A program made the translations under genes and the position numbers. A model generated the notes under the pieces. That model searched no databases, was not told where the DNA came from, and was given only the letters and a program-made list of their open reading frames with translations. From the NCBI GenBank assembly GCA_037355855.1, contig CM074765.1, positions 3,720,001-3,784,000 on the forward strand: a stretch of 64,000 nt of DNA, in the 5' to 3' direction. The stretch comes from Pseudo-nitzschia pungens (Eukaryota > Bacillariophyta > Bacillariophyceae > Bacillariales > Bacillariaceae). Of this stretch, positions 19,910 through 29,696 are shown piece by piece. Within the stretch, counting starts at the first letter, position 1. The number at the start of each line of letters is the position of its first letter.

Positions 19910-22243
19910 ATGATATCCAACAGTAGTACTGGTAGCAGCAACAGGTGGTCGAGGCGCATTTTGGTTGTGGGACTCTCCGTCGCGGTCCTCGCCGCCCTAA
20001 GGGGGGAGTTTGTAGCAAGTGCCAATTTGCGTGCGGCGAGAAAAGAGCATCCATTGAATAACAAAGTCACGAGTCACATTCGTGGAGGCGACCTTGGACG
20101 AGAACTGCGGTCGAATACCAAATCTTCAAAGAGCTCGAAGGACAGCAAGAAGTCGAAGAGCTATGGCGGAGACGACGACGACGACGACGACGGGAAGGGC
20201 GGAAAGAGCAGCAAGAAATCATCCAAAAAGAGCGAGGGAGACGATGACGATGACGATGACGACGGGAAGGGCAGAAAGAGCAGCAAGAAATCATCCAAAA
20301 AAAGTGAGGGAGATGATGACGATGATGGGAAGGGTGGGAAGAGCAGCAAGAAGTCTTCCAAAAAGAGCTATGGAGACGACGATGATGACGATGGTAAGGG
20401 CGGAAAGAGCAGCAAGAAATCATACAAAAAGATCCACGAAGATGACAATGGTGATAATGACGGAAAGAAGTCACAACATAGCACGGAGGAAAAACACACA
20501 AAAGACAGTAGTAGCAACCGAAGCAACAGCAAAAAATCCGAAAATGATTCCACAAAACACGACGAAAAGGAACCGAAAGAGCACTTCGATTATGGAGGGA
20601 GAACCATCGAAGAGGACGCTAAACCAATAATTAGCACTCAACCCATTTCATCAGGGGCGCATGACGGCGTAGAAGAGAACAGCAATGGCGTGGTCGACAC
20701 TACTTTACCAATAGACCAGAGTGTCACTCCTGAAGAGGGGCAGGTACAGAATCTAGATTCTGAGAAGGACAGCGTGCCGGGAAAAGAAGATAATCTCGAA
20801 CCTGAGAAGGATGGCGTGCAGGAAACTGAAGATAGCCTTGTTCCTGAGAAGGATAACGTGCAAGAAACCGAAGATAGTCTCGTTTCCGAGAAGGATGACG
20901 TACCAGAAACTGAAGATAGTCTCCTTCCCGAGAAGGATGGAGTGCAGGAAACTGAAGACAGTCTCGTTTTGGAAACTGATGGAGTGCAGGAAACTGAAGA
21001 TAGTATTGTTTCGGAAAAGGATGACGTGCCACAAACTGAAGAGAGTCTCGAACCTGAGAAGGATGACGTGCATGGAACCGAAGATAGTATCGCTTCGGAA
21101 AAGGATGGAGTGCAGCAAACTGAAGCTAGTCTCGTTTCGGAAAAGGATGGAGTGCAGCAAACTGAAGCTAGTCTCGTTTCGGAAAAGGATGGCGTGCCAG
21201 AAACTGATGAGAGTCTCGTTTCGGAAAAGGATGACGTGCCAGAAACTGATAAGAGTCTCGTTTCGGAAATGGATAATGTGCCACAAACTGAAGAGAGTCA
21301 AGTCCCCGAGAAGGATAACATGCAGGAAAATGAAGAGAATGTCGTTCCAGAGAACAAGGACGCACAGAAAAATACAGAGAAAAGTGAAGAGGATGAAGCT
21401 TTTGGGAAGGAAGCTTCGCAGGAGAACGAAGAGAATCCAGCTCCGAAGCAGGAGGGCGTGCAGGGAAGTGCCGAAATCCCAGATGGAGTACTAGATCTCG
21501 CTCAAGAAGAGATGGATTCACCGGAAGACGAGGATTTCCCGGCGGAGAATGTAAATGCACGAACCATTCAACTAAAACATCCCGACAAATTCAATAAATG
21601 TATGACCTACAACAAGTTGGTCAATGAAATGACCATCGTCATGTCGGACTGCTCAGATAAGGATGGAACCTCAACGAACGATGATTTGTGGGAGATTCCG
21701 CCAGCGATAATATCCGTAGAAAGTGGAGCAGACATTGAAGAAAGAACTGATTTGTTCTATTTGCGTCACAAAGCGACACAGATGTGCATTCCAGTCAACC
21801 CCGAATACCCTGATCAGCCATTTGATTGTTATCGATATTTCGGTGTGGAAGAAGCCATCGCCGATTCTTTCAACGGTTTGGTAGACTGCAACAGCGACTT
21901 TGCCGCAATTTTTGGAATGGGTGGGGATTCCAATGCATTGTACCTACAAAATTCTGGTTGCTCTCATGAATGGTCAAAAGAGAGCGATGGATCTGATCTA
22001 GGTGTTGTCTTCATGACCTACCAACACCCAGTTGAAGACAAGCGAATCGTTGTTTGGGGAGAAAGCATTCTCTTGACACTAACAGATGAAGTGGAACACT
22101 TCCATTTCAGAACCGAATGGGCATTTGCAGACATAACAGACACTGTTGGGAGAGAGAGTGTTTTCGAGGAAAAATCCGATATCTTTGGAAGTCTTTTCGA
22201 TATCGCTCCCGGCCAAAATCCTGTGTCTCCCGGGAAAAGGTAG
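19910..22243 (+). CDS. Secreted silaffin-like Lys/Ser and acidic repeat protein
   Basis: The start chosen is the ATG at 19910, because it gives a signal peptide (RRILVVGLSVAVLAALRG) and 777 residues; the frame is open 63 codons further upstream. Residues about 67-190 alternate basic clusters (SKSSKDSKKSKS, KSSKKSSKKS) with Asp runs, the composition of diatom silaffins and related wall proteins, where lysines are modified to polyamines and serines phosphorylated. Residues 282-477 are fourteen tandem 14-residue units of the form LVSEKDGVQETEDS. The C-terminal 210 residues (about 553-763) form a separate Cys-containing domain (KCMTYNKL, FYLRHKATQMCIPV, FDCYRYFG, LQNSGCSHEW), possibly a beta-trefoil. 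Role in silica or organic-matrix assembly is inferred from composition only. No intron. Confidence 0.75.
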   Translation: MISNSSTGSSNRWSRRILVVGLSVAVLAALRGEFVASANLRAARKEHPLNNKVTSHIRGGDLGRELRSNTKSSKSSKDSKKSKSYGGDDDDDDDGKGGKSSKKSSKKSEGDDDDDDDDGKGRKSSKKSSKKSEGDDDDDGKGGKSSKKSSKKSYGDDDDDDGKGGKSSKKSYKKIHEDDNGDNDGKKSQHSTEEKHTKDSSSNRSNSKKSENDSTKHDEKEPKEHFDYGGRTIEEDAKPIISTQPISSGAHDGVEENSNGVVDTTLPIDQSVTPEEGQVQNLDSEKDSVPGKEDNLEPEKDGVQETEDSLVPEKDNVQETEDSLVSEKDDVPETEDSLLPEKDGVQETEDSLVLETDGVQETEDSIVSEKDDVPQTEESLEPEKDDVHGTEDSIASEKDGVQQTEASLVSEKDGVQQTEASLVSEKDGVPETDESLVSEKDDVPETDKSLVSEMDNVPQTEESQVPEKDNMQENEENVVPENKDAQKNTEKSEEDEAFGKEASQENEENPAPKQEGVQGSAEIPDGVLDLAQEEMDSPEDEDFPAENVNARTIQLKHPDKFNKCMTYNKLVNEMTIVMSDCSDKDGTSTNDDLWEIPPAIISVESGADIEERTDLFYLRHKATQMCIPVNPEYPDQPFDCYRYFGVEEAIADSFNGLVDCNSDFAAIFGMGGDSNALYLQNSGCSHEWSKESDGSDLGVVFMTYQHPVEDKRIVVWGESILLTLTDEVEHFHFRTEWAFADITDTVGRESVFEEKSDIFGSLFDIAPGQNPVSPGKR
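20753..21340 (+). repeat. 42-bp coding tandem repeat, 14 units
   Basis: Fourteen adjacent 42-base units each encode a 14-residue acidic unit (consensus LVSEKDGVQETEDS). Units 9 and 10 are nearly identical in DNA, which points to recent duplication; the outer units are more diverged. No unit breaks the frame. Confidence 0.9.
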
Positions 22244-22627
22244 AAAAAGAATATACTCTACGGTACCGATTGAAAGTCTCCGTCCTTCAAAAGACAGGAA
22301 TGTGCCGTGGATTATTTCAACATTTGCTGAATGAGTGGATTTACTGCTCTATATCTTTTTTCAAATAATGGTAATCCACCGAATTTGAGATTTTGTTTCC
22401 ATTGTGAAAGGAGGAATGCAAAGGCCTTGCCCTCGTTTTGACATTAGGTTAAGATATTGTTTCGGGGTATTTCGACCAAAGTTGATGTTATGAATCCCTA
22501 CCATCTTATTTACAAGCAATTAGAATTGAGTTTTACGGGCCGTAGCAAGTATTACTCGTCACAAACAAATCAAGTATGCCATAGCACTGGTTATTATCAA
22601 CAAAAGTTTCTGCGTATTCATTAAACT
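22244..22627. other. Convergent 3' spacer
   Basis: Short AT-rich spacer between two 3' ends. I see no gene or notable repeat. Confidence 0.5.
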
Positions 22628-23296
22628 TTACTTCGTTTTTAGATTGAACGCCCGGCCGTATCCAAGGTCCCGAAAGACAGAGCATTCTAGCACCTTTCCG
22701 CTTTTCTCATCGACCGACGCCTTGACCTGCCCGACCATGGTCCCGCGCTGATCTCCGTCCTTGGCTTTGCCCCCTCCCATTCCAAGAAATCCCTTCCCGG
22801 CCTTGGAAAAGGAGGCGTTGAACCGGACCGCAATCTTCCCGGCCTGCGGGCTCCCGTAGCCCAGAACGTTTTCGACCTTTTTCAGGTTCCCCAGCTCGGT
22901 CTTGGCGGAAGAATCCTTGCGGAGGGCCTGGACGACCTTGTCGATTGCCTTTTTGGCCTCGGGCTCCCCGATTTGCCCCGCCAGCCGCGTGCGCGTGCGG
23001 CGGTTTCGGGTCGAGCGCGGCGAAGAAACCGGTCGGAACGCCAGAGCCATTGGGGGCAGCAGCTGCAGCTGCAGCGTCGTTCGCTTGCCGGCGCCGGAGG
23101 CGTCGGGGGACGAATGTGTTTGCGGGTTTGTGCGCGCCAACAAGAGGACCGCCGCCAGCCGCACCAGCGACGCCACGGCCGACGGCATTCTTCCGGGTTT
23201 GGTTGTTGTTGTTTTGTTACGGTTCGAATTCGCCATTTTCGCGGTCGATGTTTTGTCTCCTAGTTGATGCTGTTGCTGCTGCTGTTGCTGCTTCAA
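22628..23296 (-). CDS. Plastid-targeted conserved-looking unknown protein
   Basis: A 222-residue frame. The N-terminus begins with a Gln run; Met37 (ATG at 23188) starts a hydrophobic stretch (SAVASLVRLAAVLLLA), and further on MALAFRP looks like the Ala/Phe plastid motif, followed by an Arg-rich transit-like segment. The mature part from about residue 108 is ordered: EPEAKKAIDKVVQALRKD, LGNLKKVENVLGYGSPQAGK, IAVRFNASFSKAGKGFLG, GTMVGQVKASVDEKSGKVLE and a C-terminal VFRDLGYGRAFNLKTK. I do not recognise the family. Which Met is used decides the length of the signal region, and neither choice has a textbook signal peptide, so targeting is likely but not certain. Confidence 0.65.
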   Translation of the reverse strand: MKQQQQQQQHQLGDKTSTAKMANSNRNKTTTTKPGRMPSAVASLVRLAAVLLLARTNPQTHSSPDASGAGKRTTLQLQLLPPMALAFRPVSSPRSTRNRRTRTRLAGQIGEPEAKKAIDKVVQALRKDSSAKTELGNLKKVENVLGYGSPQAGKIAVRFNASFSKAGKGFLGMGGGKAKDGDQRGTMVGQVKASVDEKSGKVLECSVFRDLGYGRAFNLKTK

Positions 23297-24020
23297 GATG
23301 CTGTTGATTGGAATGTATCGAAGAATATTATGGTAAGGTTATTACCTTCAATCCAATGGATATTTTTCTGTGATTTGACACGATGGCGTTAAGGTACCGG
23401 CCCAAAGAAAAAGTTGTCGGGATGATCGGGGTTGGAAACGTTCAACTCATGACTGACCAGTCGTGATCCATTGGGAAAGGCTTACGCGCTTTTGTGTCGT
23501 TTTTGTTGAGATTCTTTGTCACTTAGCAAGGGCATATATCATAATCCCATCAGAATATTTGGTTTTAGTCATCGACGTTGCAAATTTAATTAGGGTTAAA
23601 AGGTCTTTGACGACCAGAACAGAAACGAATACGGTTCGCGATGGACAGATTTTCTCCGTATGTACCTGGTAAGCTTACCGATAAGGGTTTTTAGCTAACC
23701 GTTACGAGGTACCGGTGTGTGGATAATACGGTACGGTAATTACCGTACCGCTAACGACTGTGGTGATTGTTATTGCATCTAAGTCGCGCTTTTTCGTCGA
23801 GAACGAAGGTTTTGAACCCAAAAACTTTGCTGCCTGCCAAGGACAAGACATTGGCAAACGTCGAAAGGAAGTTCACGCGATGCCGAACGAACGAACGTTT
23901 TGTTGAAATCATTCCAGAACACGGCAGAGTAAGCAAAACACCACCGCGCAAACAGCAGGAGAGCAAGAAACAGGAACGACAAACACCACCGTCGCCACAA
24001 CCACCTCCAACAACAACAAC
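23297..24020. other. Divergent intergenic region
   Basis: Contains upstream regions of the flanking genes. It shows the palindromic words TACGGTAATTACCGTA near 23730-23748 and CTTACCGATAAG at 23672. No gene seen. Confidence 0.5.
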
Positions 24021-25674
24021 ATGCCAAAGTCACACCAGTCCTACAGATCGATCGACGCTCGTAGGAGTTCTCGGCGTTCGCTAGACGACGAGAGCTTCTA
24101 CAGCGACAGAAGCGATAACTATAGCGATAGCGATAGCGACAGCGACGATTGGGAAGAGGACTTTTCGTCCGACGACGGCTCTGTATACGATGACAACGAC
24201 GCCTACCGCGGCGAGAGCGGAAAGGCTTCCTCTCGCACTCGCGACAACAAGTCTTTGGACGAAAGCGAGAACAGCAGCACAGCCAGCTTCGACAGCTTCG
24301 AGGAACGACAAATGAAAGAGGAGGAAGAGATCAAGCAAAAACTGACCGCCATCATTGTTACCGCGGTCGCTGCCGTCCTCGTGCTCTTGGCCATATTGCT
24401 GGGGGTCGCTCTGAAGCGAAAGTCAAGCGCCGCCGCAATGACTACTCCCAGTCCCACGACCCAACCCTCGGTGTCAACTCCCACGAACTATCCCACCATT
24501 ATTGCGACGTTTAAGCCAACCATATCTGATGAACCAACCATTTCCCCATCAGATTTTCCGTCGGTCGTTCCGACGACCCTTATCTACGGAAGCTCCCTCG
24601 ATGGCCCCCTCCATGGCCCCCTCGGTGGTTCCCTCCATGGTTCCGTCGATGGTTCCCTCGGCCGCACCGATCGTCGGAACACAGGCCCCGACCGTGACCG
24701 CCAGTTCCGTTCCCAGTGCGCAACCCAGCACCCCCTTTCCCTCCGCCGAACCCTCGGGCATGGAAGACATTCCGATTCCTGACGAAATTGCGGTCCAGGC
24801 CGCTGGGGATACCTACGTTGTGACCCTCGCCAACGGCGAAAGGTACGGGGACTTTCCTTCCTCGGACGAGCTCTTGATCCGCGCCCGCAACATCGAGGAA
24901 GACGCCGAAATTGGAGACACGGACAACGCGACGGCTTTCAACACCACCGCCGGCGACGACGATGCTTTCGAGGATGGTGAAACATCCGAGAAATTGCCCG
25001 ACGACGCCACGTCGTACGCCCTCGTGGACTTTAACCTGGAAGAATACCCTTGGTACCGAGACACGAACACGAAATTGCTCGGCCACTACGTAGAAGCCTA
25101 TGTGTGCCTGTACCGAATCATGGATGGAATCATGGATACCGACGAGTTGGATCCGTGGGGAGACCCCCTTGACGGCACGGCTAAGGTATTTTCCGCTTGC
25201 CGCGTGCCGCAAAAGCCCACCGATTACGATTACAGCATGCCGGACGACTGCTGGGGCGAGAAGAAACCCGTCCGACAGCAGTTAAACCAGACGGCCGACA
25301 CAGCCTGCTACGACATTACGAGGTTTGTGAAACCCTTTCCACCGTTTGCGGAAGCAGAGGACGACGATCTGTTGTCTACGATTCCAGTTCGAAGCCGGCG
25401 TCTCGGCCAGGGCGAACGAGAACGAGCAAGCAAATCCACCGGCGACTCGGAACCGCCAGACAATGGCAACGAGGGGGAGGACGCACCGGAGGCATCGGAA
25501 AGGAAGCGACTGTTGGAGGACACTGCTGCATCCGACGAGACAAGTGATTACCTCAACATGCGCGTCATGGTTGCTTTCAAGGAAAGGGGCAAGCAAGCCA
25601 GTGCTTCGTTTCACAGTAGTGAAAGCGCTGAACTAACACCCAACCTTTTTTTCATATTGAAGGAGAGGGAATAG
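24021..25674 (+). CDS. Gene A: membrane-anchored surface protein with DNRLRE/CBM96-like domain (one +1 frame break)
   Basis: About 550 residues if one base near 24582 is skipped. An acidic Ser/Asp-rich cytoplasmic tail (1-105) precedes one membrane span (about 108-131, IIVTAVAAVLVLLAILLGVAL). A Pro/Thr/Ser linker follows (PTISPSDFPSVVPTT then STEAPSMAPSMAPSVVPS), and the frame changes exactly inside it. The outer domain has TYVVTLANG, SYALVDFNLEEYPW, EAYVCLYRI, a Cys pair (SACRVPQ, PDDCWG), CYDITRFVKP and a C-terminal NMRVMVAFKE, FHSSESAELTPNLFFIL. This order (paired start, YALV-D/E-F, A-x-L strand, Asp-x-Thr, closing Ser/Pro strand) matches the DNRLRE/CBM96 beta-sandwich; that assignment is my inference. 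Genes B and C share the whole layout, but A ends before any FAS1 domain. Confidence 0.75.
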
Positions 25675-26893
25675 GAAACGAATTCGATGGGAATTTAGGA
25701 CAGAACAGTACCTGCACGTACCAAGAAACAAATACTCAGTACAGCAATTGGACGGATTGATGGAGAAATAATATTCGAGAGAGCTCAAGATGACGTGTTT
25801 CCAGTCTGAGACCGAGACGCAGGCGTTGAAGTACAGAATGATGAACGAATGCCACCAGTGATGAAATCGGGAGATCTAAGGACGTGATTGGAACAGACGA
25901 TCACCAAGCATGTTGACGAAATGAGTAGCGAAGGCGTTGGAGCGCACGACGAATGATAATCCGCAAGCAAGGACGCAACCTTCGAGGCGGACATTTTCCT
26001 GATGCAATTTGCATTCCAGTTGCAACCCGGGACATTGATTTGTAAACCATGGACTGGCAGTGATGCAAAACAGTCGCCTATTTTGTCACAGCGACTGCGG
26101 AATTGCCAGTGTTCAAGCAGATAATGATCCTCTTCCAGATGAACAGAAGTGTGATTTACATGGAACAGAAGGAATAAAGAAGACGGGGCATACCATTCGA
26201 TTGCTTCGCCGCTACTGTTTCGGAGAAGAATACTTTTCGCGAGAGCTGTTTTGCAACACCGAGATTTGCATTCTTCACGTATCCCATCCATCGTTTCATG
26301 TTCGGTTGTGCGAAACCAAAATGTAGAACGTTTTTTGGATTTCTTAAATGCACAGGATCGCAATTTTTGGAGGACATCAAATCCTGCAAGCGATTCATTC
26401 CTTCCTTCGCTCTGTTCTCCATGGGAGTGTAATGACCAAACAAAATCCAGCCCCCAAATATCCTTTCCAGTTCCACGATCACCAACCCGGCCAATAAGAC
26501 TGATGATCGACGTTATCCACCTCTTTGAAATCATGGCCATCAAAAGAAACGCACCGGACTGAGTCTCAAAACAATGCTTTGTAGAGAATTCATAAATTAT
26601 AGTGTAGATTACGAGTTTACGTATTCTGAATGCATGAAAAGCTGGCAGAGAGAGAACCATGTCGAACGGTCTGTTCTTTCTCAAAAGTGCAAAGATTGAA
26701 CAAACTCGACAGGCAAATAGACTGCTCTCATAAATCTGTTCGCAAAAAAATCTGCGCCGAATAACAGTCAGGCGAGACCAAACTTTTCACTGTATCTCTT
26801 CTTCTATCGTGTTGCAGTTCAAGAACATTGCGGATGGTTTTGTTCAGATCATCTCTGCGACAACAAACTATGAAAACTGAGGAGCGCAATGCA
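25675..26893. other. Unassigned region
   Basis: Two overlapping minus-strand frames (299 codons at 25785-26684; 112 codons at 26156-26494) have more protein-like composition than usual intergenic shadows (for example NLGVAKQLSRKVFFSETVAA in the shorter). Neither has a recognised domain or a clean start, so this may be a decayed gene or nothing. Confidence 0.3.
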
Positions 26894-28435
26894 TCAACTC
26901 GGTAGCAGTATCGGCCCATTGCGAAGCAGATAGTACGGCCCGTCTGGATCGGTGGAAAAGTTGAACGACCTCTCCAAGACAGCCGGCCATAGTGATGGAG
27001 GGAAGGATCGGCCTCCGACATCTTTCAGAATTCTTCGACCCGCGAAATTGATTTGTCGCAAATACATCGAACCCCTATCGAGTATTTTGACATCATTAAT
27101 GTCGTACATGCTACTGAAGTTGTCAAAGAGGCTTAGCAACGCTGCTTTTTCATTGGAATCGTCTTTGTTCTCTATAGGTGGCAAGAGCAAACGACACAAG
27201 GAATCGGGAAGAAAACAGGCGTTGTAAAATTCGAGAGTACCACCATCTCGGAGAGCACGGAGTCCTTTGTTGAGTTCGTTTCTGTACAAGGCAACTGCAT
27301 GCTCGCTCGGAGACGATGGCAATTGACCGAGAAGTTTTCTTTCTCGGCTATCGCAATCTGTTTCGCAATCCGACATCCGCAGTCTTTGGATGTGCGTTCG
27401 AAAGCAAGCATCGTTTGCTAGTCGTATCGCGATTGGTTGTACACTCCCAATGGCTGTCCCGGTCAGATCAAGGCAAGATAAGTTCGAAAACTTTGGTGCG
27501 ATTGCAAAAACCAGAGTTTCCAAGTGTCCATCATCGACATCCAAGGCCTCGATGCACAGAGATTCCAAACTCCCGTTGGGAATTGGATCCAGACGGTCTA
27601 GAAATTTCAAAATGGATTCTACTCCGAATTCTTCCATGCAGCAAAACTTGAGTTGTATCAGACCCTGATGCAATTGCTGTGTCATCCATTGCAGGAAGCG
27701 CTCGCCGAGCAAGACAAACGTATTCTCGATCTCGAGTCGTTCCAAGTTGTTTAGGAACAAGTCGCTCGGGAAGTTCTCCATGAGTTTCCAGCACTGATGG
27801 AACCGCAGATCTACCAATCGTGGCAATTTGGAAAGCTCGTTCGTAGGGAGTGAGCCACACGGTCCAAAAATGCAGAGTTCTTCCAGTCTGTCGAGATGAA
27901 CGACGGAACCTGGGAGGTCAAAGGAATTGTAATCGGTTCCGATTGCAAGCCTCGTTATTCTTCCATCATTCGTACCGTAGGTCCATTTCCGAAATAAATC
28001 GGTGGCCTCTTCGAGATCCTGCTTCTCGCTGTATTCTTGGTTGTGGTGCAGAAAGTTCTTCAGATCGCTGTGGGCGCAGTCGAGTGGATTGCGCAGATCC
28101 GCCCTCGCTATCCTCGCCAGAACCAGAACCAAAACAACTCCGTCGACGAAATCAACCTCGTCCGGAACGCGTTCGATGCACGTTGCCAAGAATCGCTCCC
28201 GGACCGTTTCGTCGCGGATCTCGCGGCGCAAAATTTCTTCCAGGCTCCTCTCTCGGACGTCTTCCGCGAACGCTTCCGGAGGAGACGTCGGCGCGGCAAG
28301 ACCGATGCGCGCTCGGCGTTCCTCCCTCCCCCGGGTCGTCCCGACGTCGCGAGAGGCTCCGGGAGATGGCGGTGTCCCCGTCGGATGGATTGGCGTGCTG
28401 CCGGAAGGATCGTATCGCGAAGATGGTTCCGCCAT
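26894..28435 (-). CDS. Leucine-rich-repeat-like protein
   Basis: 513 residues without signal peptide or membrane span. The N-terminal 100 residues are charged and helical (RSLEEILRREIRDETVRERF). From about residue 155 the sequence turns into irregular leucine-rich repeats: LDRLEELCIFGPCGSLPTNE, LPRLVDLRFHQCWKLMENFP, LNNLERLEIENT, NGSLESLCIEALDVDDG, NLSCLDLTGTAIGS. The ending (SLWPAVLERSF, DPDGPYYLLRNGPILLP) resembles a large diatom LRR family whose members finish with a similar LWP-x-x-LER and LL-x-NGP motif. Such proteins probably mediate protein contacts; no enzymatic domain is visible. The frame is intact and intronless. Lower GC than gene A. Confidence 0.7.
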   Translation of the reverse strand: MAEPSSRYDPSGSTPIHPTGTPPSPGASRDVGTTRGREERRARIGLAAPTSPPEAFAEDVRERSLEEILRREIRDETVRERFLATCIERVPDEVDFVDGVVLVLVLARIARADLRNPLDCAHSDLKNFLHHNQEYSEKQDLEEATDLFRKWTYGTNDGRITRLAIGTDYNSFDLPGSVVHLDRLEELCIFGPCGSLPTNELSKLPRLVDLRFHQCWKLMENFPSDLFLNNLERLEIENTFVLLGERFLQWMTQQLHQGLIQLKFCCMEEFGVESILKFLDRLDPIPNGSLESLCIEALDVDDGHLETLVFAIAPKFSNLSCLDLTGTAIGSVQPIAIRLANDACFRTHIQRLRMSDCETDCDSRERKLLGQLPSSPSEHAVALYRNELNKGLRALRDGGTLEFYNACFLPDSLCRLLLPPIENKDDSNEKAALLSLFDNFSSMYDINDVKILDRGSMYLRQINFAGRRILKDVGGRSFPPSLWPAVLERSFNFSTDPDGPYYLLRNGPILLPS

Positions 28436-29696
28436 GATTCCCGTGGAGGCGAATCAATCAATCAATCAATCAATCAATCAACTCAATGCGGTGCTGAGTT
28501 TCCACATGTGGTCGACGCTGTTGTTGTTGGGACGAGAAGTCTTGTACGGCAAAGAAAAAGAGAACGCGTCTGAAAAAAAAAATCAAAACTTGAGATTCAA
28601 AATTCAAACCCATGATGAAACGAGACTCCTCGGTGTGTGTCCCAAGTGACATCTGTCACTCCTCACAATTTTACCGAGACGTACGGTACTTGTACGGGGA
28701 TAGCCCTCGCCGGTTGTGTCACGCAAAGAATTCTCAACAATTTTTGAATGTGTTGTCCAGTGTTCTATTTACGACCCGTGATAGGGCCAACGTGATACCA
28801 ATAACATAGTATTTGGTTTTAGCGCGAGAATGGCATGCCGCGATCGGCGCGAGTTTTTCGTCCGGGATCACTATCAAAGCAGTCACGCATCTTTTTGAGA
28901 TGAGAAGTGAGAATTCCGTTTTTCCGTCATCACTCGTCGTTTCATTCGTACGTACCGTATGTACTTCGTAGTCGTATGATCAAGAGTACGTAGAACTTTA
29001 CTATTGTTATTTTAGTAAAAAAATATCTTTTTTGATAGATTTTTCTTATTTAATTTTAATTTAATGAAATTAAAAAAAAATGTGTACGAGTAAACGTACG
29101 CGCACACGTACGTTCTGTATTCTCATCAAAACCATTGTATTCTTTTTTTAAAAAAAACTCTATTACACAAGCCACTGTACTCGTACCGGTAGATGTTTCT
29201 CTCGGTGCACGTGAAATGATGAATGCTTGTTTTGATGATTGATTCGTAAGGTACCGGTACAGACGAAGCAAAGAGGTGGACGGATTCGATTGATTCCGCT
29301 ATTTTCGCATCCTGCGTGAACGTCCCCCCTTCTCTCACGTGGAACCGAACCACACGAGCGATGCGTCGTTGTCTTTTTGGTGAAAAACAGAAACCGAATC
29401 AATCGATCGATCGATCGATCGATCAATCATCCGAATGGTGGATGAGAGCACGCACGTGCGAAAGTGGATCGGCATTCCAAAAAAATCCATCGTGTGTGGA
29501 GACAAGCGATGCGTCGTTCTTGCTTGTTTCGTTTCCAAAGCCAAACCCGTTGGAAGGCAGGAAGAAACGACGTCCTTCTCCGAATTGTGTGTTGCAGTTC
29601 CTGCGTTCGTGTTCGTGTCAAGTCGTGTTCGTGTTCGCGTCGTGGGTGCGAGCGGCTTGCTCACGCTCCGCTAGAGTCGGTCGGTCGGTCGGTCGG
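28436..29696. other. Intergenic region with tetramer runs
   Basis: An AATC run (28454-28481), a GATC run (29402-29428) and a GGTC run (29678-29702, reaching the stop of the next gene). Several AT-rich stretches (29000-29160). No gene supported. Confidence 0.55.

Noticed and set aside
24021..24782. Reading gene A as two separate proteins (24021-24782 and 24502-25674)
   Set aside because: Genes B and C have the tail, span, linker and outer domain in one protein, and the two frames join inside one Pro/Ser linker.
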